DNA of 28,938 nt, from contig DIRE01000009.1 in the NCBI GenBank assembly GCA_002426575.1, positions 1 to 28,938 on the forward strand. Reading direction: 5' to 3'. Made by a program: the position numbers and the translations under genes. The number at the start of each line of letters is the position of its first letter. Position 1 is the first letter of the stretch. Below the pieces are notes generated by a model. The model was not told where the DNA came from. It did no database searches and saw nothing but the letters and a program-made list of their open reading frames with translations. Shown here piece after piece: positions 7,791 to 16,202 of this stretch. The DNA comes from Clostridiaceae bacterium UBA5444. Lineage in GTDB: Bacteria > Bacillota > Clostridia > Clostridiales > Oxobacteraceae.

Positions 7791-9375
7791 ATTTGCAGTT
7801 TCTAAGTTCTGATGGGGACATACCCATATATTTTTTAAACTGTGTATAGAAATAATTTGGATTGGCAAAACCAACTTCTTTAGATATATCTGCAGTTTTT
7901 AAGTTGGTATTTAGAAGAAGCTGTTTTGCTCTTTCTAATTTAAACTTATTTACATACTCTGTAAATAACTCTCCAGTTTCTTTTTTGAAAAGCTGCCCAA
8001 GATAAACAGGGCTTATATTAAAAACACTTCCTAACTTCTTTAAACATACATCTTCATTATAATGTTTATTTATATAACTAAGTACTTGCTTTATAACAGG
8101 GCTCAGCTTTATATTTTCTGAGTTAAAACATTCAATAGAATTATCGACTATAGATATAATATAGTTTCTTAACTGATCCATTGTTTGAAGTTCAAGCAAA
8201 TTAGAAAAAAGGTCTCTATAATCTAATGTTGAGGTCCTACCACAATTATCAAACTGATGAACAGTATTATTTATATGAAAGATTATTTCAATAGAGTAGT
8301 TTAAAACATCACAAGGAGTAATGCTCTGACTACTTTCCAAGTCATCATAAACCTCATTTATAAAATTAAATGCATCATCTTTTTTCCCTGTAATAATAAA
8401 CATTGAAAGAGTCTCATAATCTATATCCATGGTCGTGCTTTTTACAATAGGAGTCATCTTTATAAGCTCTGAATCTATAATTGTGCTATCCCTATGAATA
8501 ATCTTGTATTCCTGCAGCTTTTTCGCACTTTTGTAGCTTTGGCTCACTTTCAAATAGCTAGGTACTGTGTTTCCAATAGTTATAAGGGTGTTAGTATCCA
8601 TATTGTTAAGCAGACTTAGGTGAATCTTATTTAATATATCATACATTCCTTCCTTATCTATATCCTCTGTATTCCACCCACAAACGATAACCATATTACC
8701 ATCAGGATCACAAAAACATATGGTACTGTTTATTTCTTGAAGTACATTATTGCATAGATCATATGCTTTTGAAATTACTTGGGATTTATATATATTATTT
8801 TGCTCAGAGTGATTATCTTTATTGCATAGCATCTTTATTGTAATTACTGTATAGTATGAATAATTAAGGTTTATATTAAGTAGTTTTGAACGTTCTTTAA
8901 GTTCTATTGAGTCAATCCTATCTGTTAACCATCTATAAAGTATGTTATCCTTCAAAATCTCCATATCCTGTTTGGTGTAGAAATTTGAGCTTGTGGATTT
9001 TTGAATCTTTTCTACGGTATTCTCTAATGTGGATATTAGCTCTTGGGTGTTAATAGGTTTTAATAGGTAGTTTTCGATACCAAGTTTAATACCTTCTTTA
9101 ACATATTGAAAATCGTTGTATCCGCTTAAAACTATAAACTTAGTGTTGTAACCTAGCTCTTTTAGGTTTTCAATTAAAACTAATCCACTCATTTTAGGCA
9201 TTGTAATATCAGTGATTAATATATCTATACCGCCACATTTTTTTATTGCTTCTAGTGCTTCAACACCGTTTAAGGCTCCTCCGACCACTTCAAGATTATA
9301 CTTTTTCCAGTCTATAATGGATCCTAATCCTTCAAGTATAAATGGTTCATCGTCTACTAAGAATACCCTCATCAT
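7786..9375 (-). CDS. YesN-type response regulator with AraC-family HTH output
   Basis: A 529-residue transcriptional activator of the two-component class that controls carbohydrate uptake in Firmicutes. The receiver domain (1 to about 125) has the acidic pair D8/D9, phosphoacceptor Asp56 (DILITDITMP), Ser84 and Lys106. A ~300-residue middle region typical of YesN proteins follows. The AraC-type double helix-turn-helix is at about 425-529 (SPVYLGQLFKKETG, DISKEVGFANPNYFYTQFKKYMGMSPSE). The first of two adjacent ATG codons is taken because AAGGAGG lies about 12 bases upstream. Its start overlaps the end of the histidine kinase gene by 29 bases, so both are read from one message. The likely target is the divergent ABC operon. 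Confidence 0.94.
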   Translation of the reverse strand: MMRVFLVDDEPFILEGLGSIIDWKKYNLEVVGGALNGVEALEAIKKCGGIDILITDITMPKMSGLVLIENLKELGYNTKFIVLSGYNDFQYVKEGIKLGIENYLLKPINTQELISTLENTVEKIQKSTSSNFYTKQDMEILKDNILYRWLTDRIDSIELKERSKLLNINLNYSYYTVITIKMLCNKDNHSEQNNIYKSQVISKAYDLCNNVLQEINSTICFCDPDGNMVIVCGWNTEDIDKEGMYDILNKIHLSLLNNMDTNTLITIGNTVPSYLKVSQSYKSAKKLQEYKIIHRDSTIIDSELIKMTPIVKSTTMDIDYETLSMFIITGKKDDAFNFINEVYDDLESSQSITPCDVLNYSIEIIFHINNTVHQFDNCGRTSTLDYRDLFSNLLELQTMDQLRNYIISIVDNSIECFNSENIKLSPVIKQVLSYINKHYNEDVCLKKLGSVFNISPVYLGQLFKKETGELFTEYVNKFKLERAKQLLLNTNLKTADISKEVGFANPNYFYTQFKKYMGMSPSELRNCKS

Positions 9376-11209
9376 TTATAATCAAATCCTCCTTAAGCAA
9401 TGCAGGAATTTTTATGAAAACGGATGTCCCACTATCCCTGCCTGTTTTACTTTCAATGCTTAAACCATACTGATGTCCATATATCAACCTAAGTCTTTCA
9501 TTTACGTTTGATAGACCAATACTTGATGATGGATACTTATCAGGTTCTTCTAAGGCATTTTTTATGGTATCTAGCTTTTCTTCATCAATGCCTGTCCCAT
9601 TATCTTCAATTATAAAAACTATATTTTCTTTATCTTTGAATCCCTTGACTACAACCTTATTATCAGATGAATCCATATCAATACCATGTATTATATAGTT
9701 TTCTATAATAGGCTGTAGTGAAAATTTAGGAATACTGTAGTTTAGTATGTCGTCAGACACATTAATTGTATATGAAAATTTATCTACATATCTTATACAA
9801 AATAACTGAAGGTATAGCCTACATTGATCGATTTCATCTGAAACTGTAACTATTGTTTCTTGATTAACTGAGTTATGAAATAACCTTGATAAAATATATA
9901 TCATATCTCCCACATCATTCATTCCAGTAGATACTGCCCTCATTCTTATTACTTCTAATGTATTGTATAGAAAATGGGGGTTTATTTGAGATTGAAGCGC
10001 AGCTAATTCGGCATTCTTTTGTTTTATTTCTGATAAATAAACCTTTTGTATGTAGTCTTCAAGGCTGCTGCACATATTATTAAAACTTTTTGCAATAAGA
10101 GAGAGCTCATCACCATGGCCATCATCTTGTATCCTTACAGATAGATTTCCCTTCTGCAATTCCTCCATGGCATCCATTATGCCTTTAGTTCGTCTTGAAA
10201 ATATTGCTATACCAAAGTACACCAATAGTAAACTTGCAGCAATAAGCGGTATTGTAATGAAAAAGTTAGTATTTTTTATTTTCTTTGTCTCTTGAGCAAT
10301 ATCCCCTTCAGGAACTATCCCAGCGATAAATACTCCATAATCAGATGAACTTTCAATATTTACATAGCTTTTTTTATCTAGCATATGGATCTCAGATGAG
10401 CCAAATAGCTTGTTAAAATAGGGATATTTTTCTCCATAGTACCTGTTTGATGAATCATAGATGACATCCCCATCCTTTGTTAACACAAGCAGGTATCCTT
10501 TTATATCATCCTTGTATTGATTGTAGAGGCGGTCTATGCCTTTTGTATCATAACTTATAATTATTTGGCCAACATAATCTAGAGTATCAGGGTCTTTAAT
10601 ATCACTTGCCACACCAAATAAGTTTTTTGAAGATCCATCTGCTGGCATATTAGTTAATACGCCCTTGTAACCTTCATCTTTGCCTCCTAACATCTTTTTT
10701 TTGAGACTATTAGCCTCACTGCCATATATGCAGTATTTTGAAGCAAATTCATCTGATGTTATGAAAAAGAAATTTTTTTTCTTGCTATAAAGTATTATGT
10801 TACTTATATCCGCATCATGAAAATAAAATGAATTAACATAGTTTGTGAAACTAGTTGAGCTATTAGAAGAGTTTTCTACAAAGTTATCAATTCTATAAGT
10901 CCAATAATCAGCAGAGTCGAGGCTCAAAAACCTTACAAGATCTGCTATCAAATCGCTATTGCCATATATCTGTTTTAAAATATTTGTAGTTGTGATCCTC
11001 TTTTCAGTAAAATAGTTGTTTATATTGTTTATTACCTGTTTATTTATATCAAGTTCCTTTTGTTTAGAAGTTTGAAGAAGGTGCGATGTAATAACAAAGG
11101 AAAGTGAAAGCAGGGATACCATAATAACTATAGAGCATAAAATAAATATCTTAATAAGCAGCTTCTTTTTAGAGTATCTTTTGTAAAGTGAAAAACCAAG
11201 TTTATTCAT
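9347..11209 (-). CDS. YesM-type membrane sensor histidine kinase
   Basis: A 620-residue sensor partner of the overlapping response regulator gene. Transmembrane helices at about 20-42 and 316-336 bracket a ~270-residue extracellular sensor region, likely Cache-like. A HAMP linker (about 337-390) and a coiled segment follow. The His_kinase domain has QSQINPHFLYNTLE with phosphorylatable His412, and the ATPase domain has the N-box (QPIIENYIIHG, 499-509) and DNGTGI (536-541), ending with GLSNVNERL. This is the LytS/YesM class that lacks a conventional HisKA domain. The ATG at 11209 has no adjacent SD: AAGGGGG lies 34 bases upstream, with a small hairpin in between. An in-frame stop just upstream rules out a longer protein. 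It probably senses an extracellular saccharide or the loaded binding protein. Confidence 0.93.
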   Translation of the reverse strand: MNKLGFSLYKRYSKKKLLIKIFILCSIVIMVSLLSLSFVITSHLLQTSKQKELDINKQVINNINNYFTEKRITTTNILKQIYGNSDLIADLVRFLSLDSADYWTYRIDNFVENSSNSSTSFTNYVNSFYFHDADISNIILYSKKKNFFFITSDEFASKYCIYGSEANSLKKKMLGGKDEGYKGVLTNMPADGSSKNLFGVASDIKDPDTLDYVGQIIISYDTKGIDRLYNQYKDDIKGYLLVLTKDGDVIYDSSNRYYGEKYPYFNKLFGSSEIHMLDKKSYVNIESSSDYGVFIAGIVPEGDIAQETKKIKNTNFFITIPLIAASLLLVYFGIAIFSRRTKGIMDAMEELQKGNLSVRIQDDGHGDELSLIAKSFNNMCSSLEDYIQKVYLSEIKQKNAELAALQSQINPHFLYNTLEVIRMRAVSTGMNDVGDMIYILSRLFHNSVNQETIVTVSDEIDQCRLYLQLFCIRYVDKFSYTINVSDDILNYSIPKFSLQPIIENYIIHGIDMDSSDNKVVVKGFKDKENIVFIIEDNGTGIDEEKLDTIKNALEEPDKYPSSSIGLSNVNERLRLIYGHQYGLSIESKTGRDSGTSVFIKIPALLKEDLIINDEGILSRR

Positions 11210-11219
11210 AATGTTATTT

Positions 11220-11239
11220 CACTAGCATTTTAACTAGTG
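11220..11239 (-). promoter_or_regulatory. Hairpin between Shine-Dalgarno and start codon of the histidine kinase
   Basis: CACTAG and CTAGTG flank an 8-base loop. On the minus strand it separates AAGGGGG (11250-11244) from the ATG at 11209; folding would shorten the effective spacing from 34 to about 14 bases. It could instead be a DNA operator. Confidence 0.4.
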
Positions 11240-11410
11240 TTATCCCCCTTAAATTATATAAATATATTTTAAATATGTGGATAAGTATTCCAATTATAAT
11301 CTATTGAAAGAAAAAAAGTTTCATCATATAATATAATTATAAATTGAGTTAACCATAATTACAAGATTTGATAAATATAAAAACTAAACTAAAATCTTTA
11401 ATTTTTATAC

Positions 11411-11457
11411 TTAATCTAAATTTTCTGACTTTAACTAAATAGACGGAATTGTATAAT
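11411..11457 (+). promoter_or_regulatory. Activator-dependent-looking promoter of the ABC operon
   Basis: A consensus -10 TATAAT lies at 11452-11457 with no recognisable -35 (CTTTAA at 17 bp). Upstream are two near-identical direct repeats, TTAATCTAAAT (11411-11421) and TTAACTAAAT (11431-11440), about 20 bp apart on the same helical face, as expected for an AraC-type activator. The rest of 11240-11410 is AT-rich without clear signals. Confidence 0.4.
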
Positions 11458-11500
11458 TTGTGTTATAGATTATGTGTTTTATATTTTCGGGGGTGAGATA

Positions 11501-12448
11501 TTGAGTAAGGCGACTACTTCTAAAGTGTCAAAAGCATCAAGAAAGAAAGACTTTCATCTATTTTTAATGGCACTGCCTGGGGTTGCATGGTTTATAATTT
11601 TTAAATATATTCCAATGGGCGGTCTACTGCTAGCATTTAAAGATTTTAAAATTAGTCCAGATGGATTTCTTGCAAGTTTTATGAGTAGTGAATGGGTAGG
11701 ACTTGAAAACTTCAAGTTTTTATTTATGACTAATGATGCTTATATAATTACTAGAAACACGGTAGTATACAATGTTATTTGGATTGCCTTAAACTTAGTT
11801 TTGTCAGTAGCACTTGCTATAGGATTGAATGAAATTCATAACAAGAAACTATCTAAGGTATATCAAACAGGAATGATTTTCCCTTTCTTTCTCTCATGGG
11901 TTGTAGCTAGTTATTTTGTATTTGCATTTTTAAGTGTTGATAAAGGTGTTGTAAACAAAGTACTTAAACACTTTGGCCATGAACCTATTATGTGGTACAT
12001 GGAGCCTAAATATTGGCCGTTTATACTAACTATTATGAATATGTGGAAAGGGCTTGGATATTCAGCAGTATTTTATCTTGCCGCAATATGTGGTATTGAT
12101 ACCTCATATTATGAGGCAGCCATGATAGATGGCGCTACAAAATGGGAACAAATTAAATACATTACATTACCACTACTTTCACCAGTTATGACTACATTAA
12201 CTCTACTTGCTGTAGGAAGGATATTCTATGCAGACTTTGGACTTTTTTATAACGTACCAAGAGAATCAGGAGCACTATTTAATGCAACTAATGTAATTGA
12301 TACCTATGTTTATAGAAGCTTTAGGCAATTAGGTGATGTGGGTATGAGTTCAGCTGCAGGATTCTATCAATCAATTATAGGCTTTATATTAGTTTTAGCA
12401 TCTAATAAGATAGTTAAAAAAATAGATCCTGATAAAGCATTATTCTAA
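11501..12448 (+). CDS. ABC transporter permease, CUT1 carbohydrate class (LplB-like)
   Basis: One half of the membrane channel of a binding-protein-dependent sugar importer. About 315 residues with six predicted helices and the cytoplasmic EAA loop (YYEAAMIDGATKWEQIKYITLPLL), which docks the ATPase. The N terminus (DFHLFLMALPGVAWFIIFKYIPMGGLLLAFKDF) is typical of the LplB/YtcP subfamily that imports polysaccharide-derived oligomers. GTG at 11474 is an open start, but CGGGGGTGAGATA is a strong SD for TTG 11501, so the TTG start is chosen. It is the first gene of the three-gene operon divergent from the two-component system. Confidence 0.92.
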   Translation: MSKATTSKVSKASRKKDFHLFLMALPGVAWFIIFKYIPMGGLLLAFKDFKISPDGFLASFMSSEWVGLENFKFLFMTNDAYIITRNTVVYNVIWIALNLVLSVALAIGLNEIHNKKLSKVYQTGMIFPFFLSWVVASYFVFAFLSVDKGVVNKVLKHFGHEPIMWYMEPKYWPFILTIMNMWKGLGYSAVFYLAAICGIDTSYYEAAMIDGATKWEQIKYITLPLLSPVMTTLTLLAVGRIFYADFGLFYNVPRESGALFNATNVIDTYVYRSFRQLGDVGMSSAAGFYQSIIGFILVLASNKIVKKIDPDKALF

Positions 12449-12510
12449 AATAATATCTTTAAATATTGTTTTGTATTGAATGAATAAATAATTATTTAGG
12501 AGCGGTAAAG

Positions 12511-13500
12511 ATGAGCAAACAAAGAGTAGAAAAAAATACTGCATATGATACCTTAACTAAAGAAAAAAGGAAGGATAAAAAACAAGAAAGAAAACAAGAT
12601 TTACAGAGAACAGGCGCAATTTCAAAGCCAGCAAATATTGTTTTAAATATTTTATTTACTTTGTTTACTTTGTTTTGTATTCTTCCATTTATACTAATAA
12701 TCATACTTTCATTTACAGATGAAGAGGTTATCGCAGTTAATGGATATAGCTTCCTCCCTGCAAAGACAAGCACTGCAGCATATAGGTATATATTCCAAAC
12801 TGGGGATCAGATGTTAAGGTCTTTTATAACAAGTGTGACGGTAACCATAACAGGTACGGTTATAGGTGTGCTTATGATGGCAATGTATGCATATGCGATT
12901 TATAGAAAAGACTTTAGATATAGAAAGCAATTAACTTTTCTTGCGTTTTTTACAATGCTTTTTAATGGTGGGTTAGTACCATTTTATATGGTTTGTACAC
13001 AGCTTTTGAATCTTAAAGATACAATATGGTCTCTTATATTACCTATGTGCATGGGGCCGTTTTATATAATGATTTTGAGAACATTCTTTCAAACAAGTAT
13101 ACCAGATTCTCTTATAGAATCCGCTACACTTGATGGAGCAGGTGAATTTAGAATACTAGTACAAATTGTATTTCCAATTTCGTTGCCTGGAATTGCAACC
13201 ATTGCACTTTTCTCTACATTAGATTATTGGAATGATTGGTTTAATGCAATGCTGTTTATAAAAAGTGAAAAGTTATATCCACTTCAGTATCTCTTGATGT
13301 CTATTCAAGATAATATGGACTTCTTGATGAGAAATAGCAGCAAATTAACCACAGAGCAAGCAAGCATGCTTAGAAAGATGCCTAATGAGAGTGCAAGAAT
13401 GGCTATGGTATTTATAAGTACAGTACCAATAACCTTAGCCTACCCGTTCTTCCAAAGGTATTTTATTCAAGGGCTGCAGGTAGGTTCAGTTAAAGGTTGA
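12511..13500 (+). CDS. ABC transporter permease, CUT1 carbohydrate class (LplC/YtcP-like)
   Basis: The second membrane subunit of the importer, 329 residues. A hydrophilic lysine-rich N-terminal tail of about 35 residues precedes six helices. The EAA loop appears as LIESATLDGAGEFRILVQIVFPISLPG, and the late IQDNMDFLMRNSSKL...ESARMAMVFISTVPITLAYPFFQRYFIQGLQVGSVKG is the characteristic C terminus of this subfamily. ATG 12511 follows TTAGGAGCGG. It lies 62 bases downstream of the first permease, with no terminator between, so the two should be co-transcribed and heterodimerise. No ATP-binding subunit is encoded nearby; a shared MsmX-type ATPase elsewhere is the usual solution for such systems. 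Confidence 0.92.
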   Translation: MSKQRVEKNTAYDTLTKEKRKDKKQERKQDLQRTGAISKPANIVLNILFTLFTLFCILPFILIIILSFTDEEVIAVNGYSFLPAKTSTAAYRYIFQTGDQMLRSFITSVTVTITGTVIGVLMMAMYAYAIYRKDFRYRKQLTFLAFFTMLFNGGLVPFYMVCTQLLNLKDTIWSLILPMCMGPFYIMILRTFFQTSIPDSLIESATLDGAGEFRILVQIVFPISLPGIATIALFSTLDYWNDWFNAMLFIKSEKLYPLQYLLMSIQDNMDFLMRNSSKLTTEQASMLRKMPNESARMAMVFISTVPITLAYPFFQRYFIQGLQVGSVKG

Positions 13501-13606
13501 TCACTAGAGGCAGTTTATAAATTATTTGATATAGACATAGTTTTTAAAAAAACATGTTTATAATAAACCATGGTTTAATAAAAAGCAAAATAAAAGGAGG
13601 ATTTTT

Positions 13607-15109
13607 ATGTTTAATTCCAAGAGCTTTAAGAAAGTAATGTGTTTGTTTCTTACTTTAGTTATGGTAGTGCCATTTGCACTTGCTGGCTGCGGGAAAAAGG
13701 GAAATGATATAGCAGGGAAAGATGGAGAAGTAAAAGATCCTAAAGATCTCAAACCATATGAATTAACGTGGTACACTATTGGAACACCTCAGAAAGATAC
13801 AGAGAAGGTAATGGAAGAGTTAAGTAAGTATACTAAAGAAAAGATCAATGCAACAGTTAAGATGGAGATTATCGACTGGTCTAAATATACTGAAAAGATG
13901 AAAGTTATGCTTCAATCAGGAGAAAAAGCAGACCTTGTATTTACATGTTCTTGGGCATTGCCTTATGAGCAATTAGTTTCACAAAAAATGCTATTGCCTC
14001 TTGATGATTTACTTGATAAGTATGGTAAAGGCATAAAAGAAGAACTTGATCCTATGTTTATTGATGGTAATAAAATTGATGGTAAGTTATATGCAATAGC
14101 AAATAACAAAGAATTATCACCTGAAACAAGATGGGTATTTAACAAAAACTTAGTTGATAAATACAATCTAGATGTTTCAAATGTTAAATCATTAGAATCA
14201 TTAGAGCCATTACTTAAAGTAGTCAAGGAAAATGAAAAAGATATTACAGATATATATGGTGCAGACTGTGGTTTCTATACTATGGATGATCCTGTAATAG
14301 GTGGTAACGTACCTCTAGTTGTACCTTATGATTCAACAGACTACAAGATTCAAGATTGGTTTGAAATACCACGTGTACATGATGAATTAAAAACTATGCA
14401 TGAATACTACAAAAAAGGTTATATAAGAAAAGATGTAGCAACATTTGGAGGTATTGACAGAGGAAAGACTGATAAATGGTTTGTAAAAATTGAAGGATGT
14501 CTCCCATATTATGATGAAGGAGAAAAAGCTGCTGGAAGGACGCCAGTTGTATCAGTACCAATGTTTGATCAAACTTATGTTTCAAACTTCCACGTTGCAG
14601 GTTCTATGATAGGTATTCCTGTTACATCAAAAGATCCTGAAAGAGCTATGATGTTCTTAAATTTACTTAATACTGATCCATATGTAAGAAATCTAGTTAA
14701 CTCAGGTATTGAAGGAGTACACTATGAGAAGAAAGATGGTAAGAAACACGTTTTACCTGCAGGAACACAGAACTATGATGTACCATCATTCTCACTTGGT
14801 AATATATTCATACTAGACCTTGGAGAATCAGATCCAGATGATTTATATGACCAATATAAGAAATTTAACGCAGCTCAAAAGAGATCACCAATTTTCGGAT
14901 TTAAAGCTAACTTAGATCCTATTAAGAAGGAAGTAAGTGCATTTGAAAATATTTGGCAAGAGTTTGGTAAGCTAATTACCGAAGGAGTTGTAGACATTGA
15001 TGAAGTATATCCAAAGTACATGGCAAAGATGAAGGCTGCAGGATATGACAAGGTTAAAGCAGAACTTCAAAAACAACTTGATCAATGGGTAAAAGATAAT
15101 AAAAAATAA
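13607..15109 (+). CDS. Extracellular solute-binding lipoprotein (LplA-like, DUF3502 C terminus)
   Basis: The substrate-capturing component of the importer, 500 residues. The N terminus is a lipoprotein signal (basic KSFKK, hydrophobic core, lipobox LAGC with Cys27). A family 1 solute-binding fold follows; LQSGEKADLVFTCSWALPY matches its early conserved stretch. The C-terminal ~110 residues (NIFILDLGESDPDDLYDQYKKFN...SPIFGFKANLDPIKKEVSAFENIWQEF) match what is known as DUF3502, found in LplA/YtcQ-type proteins that bind oligosaccharides. The strong RBS AAAGGAGG precedes ATG 13607. It is the last gene of the operon and is followed by a strong terminator. The ligand is unknown; with no linked hydrolase, a small sugar oligomer is only a guess. 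Confidence 0.92.
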   Translation: MFNSKSFKKVMCLFLTLVMVVPFALAGCGKKGNDIAGKDGEVKDPKDLKPYELTWYTIGTPQKDTEKVMEELSKYTKEKINATVKMEIIDWSKYTEKMKVMLQSGEKADLVFTCSWALPYEQLVSQKMLLPLDDLLDKYGKGIKEELDPMFIDGNKIDGKLYAIANNKELSPETRWVFNKNLVDKYNLDVSNVKSLESLEPLLKVVKENEKDITDIYGADCGFYTMDDPVIGGNVPLVVPYDSTDYKIQDWFEIPRVHDELKTMHEYYKKGYIRKDVATFGGIDRGKTDKWFVKIEGCLPYYDEGEKAAGRTPVVSVPMFDQTYVSNFHVAGSMIGIPVTSKDPERAMMFLNLLNTDPYVRNLVNSGIEGVHYEKKDGKKHVLPAGTQNYDVPSFSLGNIFILDLGESDPDDLYDQYKKFNAAQKRSPIFGFKANLDPIKKEVSAFENIWQEFGKLITEGVVDIDEVYPKYMAKMKAAGYDKVKAELQKQLDQWVKDNKK

Positions 15110-15206
15110 TAGATAAAAAAGAGTCCCCCAAAAGGGTGTTCAACTTAGGAATTTATGAAAACAGGTAAATCTTGACTGACTCCCTTCAAGCTGAGGCTCG
15201 AAAGTA

Positions 15207-15252
15207 AAGACTGCACCCAAGGATAAAACCTTTTGTGCAGTCTTCATTTTTT
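15207..15252 (+). terminator. Terminator of the ABC operon
   Basis: AAGACTGCAC (15207-15216) pairs with GTGCAGTCTT (15235-15244), extended by AAGG/CCTT inside the loop and followed by a T-run. Confidence 0.9.
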
Positions 15253-15380
15253 ATACTTATGCTCGATAATTTATGATAGTGTGAAGATTTATGCGTAAAA
15301 ATGTATATAGTTTCTGAAAAGATAGTGAAACCAGTCTGTTGATGTAAGGAAAAAGCAAATCAGAAGTAGTGGTTGGTGGA

Positions 15381-15426
15381 AAATAAAAGAACACCCAAAG
15401 AAGGCCATCCCTCATCTCGAGTGTTC
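15381..15426 (-). terminator. Terminator of the DUF1538/P-II cassette
   Basis: On the minus strand GAACACTC (15426-15419) pairs with GGGTGTTC (15396-15389, one G-U) around a loop that has its own short stem, followed by TTTTATTTT. Confidence 0.75.
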
Positions 15427-15485
15427 AGAATTGTATTATATGAATAAGATATTTGAAAGGCTTGCCAACATCTTCTGTGTTTCTA

Positions 15486-16193
15486 TTAGGTGTTCTTGTT
15501 GTTGAGATGCGAATCAAAAAGACCTCGGACTTCCTCAATTGGTTCTACAAACAAAATCCCATTTCCGGGAATGCCCAGTTGAAGCTCTTGAAACAAATCA
15601 TTCACTACTTTATCTATTAAGTCGCTTGGCATAAGAATCATAACTAGTTCTTTTTCTGGTTCGATATCCATACCGAAAAATTTTGTAGTGAATTCCGAAC
15701 CAGTTCCTCGACCGTGTATGATTGTACCACCATTGACGCCTGATTTGCGTGCAATATCCATTACATCTTCGGCCATGCCGCGATTGACAACTACCGTCAG
15801 TTTTTTAAACATACTCTCTCCCTCCATACCTTGTACTGTGTTCCAAGTGCTCTGATTATTGTTAATTATCTGTCCTGCGGTTATTACAGGCGTCGTATAG
15901 GCAATTCCATGACTGGGTTCATGAAGCTGGAGCTCCTTGGCAAAAAAATCTAACACTTCTTTTGCTTTTCCTTTTTCAAGTAGAATATTTATGACTTCCT
16001 TCTTTTGGCTCTTTATCCCCAATAAGCTTAAAGTAGCACTTTTTACTGTGCCTTTACCAAGTACTATTATCCCGCTGCGAATGTCTTTCTCTTTGGCGAT
16101 ACGGACAAATTTCTGACATTGATGTTCACTTAGGATGAGTGTCATTATCAAAAAAGGATGTTCGATGACCAGTTCCTTCATTTTTTTATCCAT
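15486..16193 (-). CDS. Tandem P-II-like (GlnB-superfamily) signalling protein
   Basis: A 235-residue protein made of two P-II-like domains, whereas classical P-II proteins are about 112 residues and form trimers. Domain 1 (about 13-103) has SGIIVLGKGTVKSATLSLLGI, KKEVINILLEKG and HEPSHGIAYTTPV. Domain 2 (about 129-224) has NGGTIIHGRGTGSEFTTKFFGM, EKELVMILMP and GIPGNGILFVEPI. These match the GGT-h-h-RGTG, E-K-E and pGxGhhhhhP positions of the P-II fold. The tyrosine of the uridylylated T-loop is not evident. A Gln/Asn-rich linker (104-127) joins the domains. The SD AGGAGG overlaps the stop of the upstream membrane-protein gene. P-II proteins commonly gate transporters by binding nucleotides, so it probably regulates its DUF1538 partner; this is inferred. 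Confidence 0.8.
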   Translation of the reverse strand: MDKKMKELVIEHPFLIMTLILSEHQCQKFVRIAKEKDIRSGIIVLGKGTVKSATLSLLGIKSQKKEVINILLEKGKAKEVLDFFAKELQLHEPSHGIAYTTPVITAGQIINNNQSTWNTVQGMEGESMFKKLTVVVNRGMAEDVMDIARKSGVNGGTIIHGRGTGSEFTTKFFGMDIEPEKELVMILMPSDLIDKVVNDLFQELQLGIPGNGILFVEPIEEVRGLFDSHLNNKNT

Positions 16194-16202
16194 GATTACC
16201 TC

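Larger units (their letters stand above)
15110..15485. other. Intergenic region between the ABC operon and the P-II-like gene
   Basis: Holds two convergent terminators (15207-15252 plus, 15381-15426 minus). The sequence between and around them (15110-15206, 15253-15380, 15427-15485) has no credible ORF or recognised repeat. It marks the junction between AT-rich and more GC-rich DNA. Confidence 0.5.

Noticed and set aside
11474..11500. GTG 11474 as start of the first permease
   Set aside because: The strong SD CGGGGGTGAG lies inside this stretch and is properly spaced for TTG 11501.
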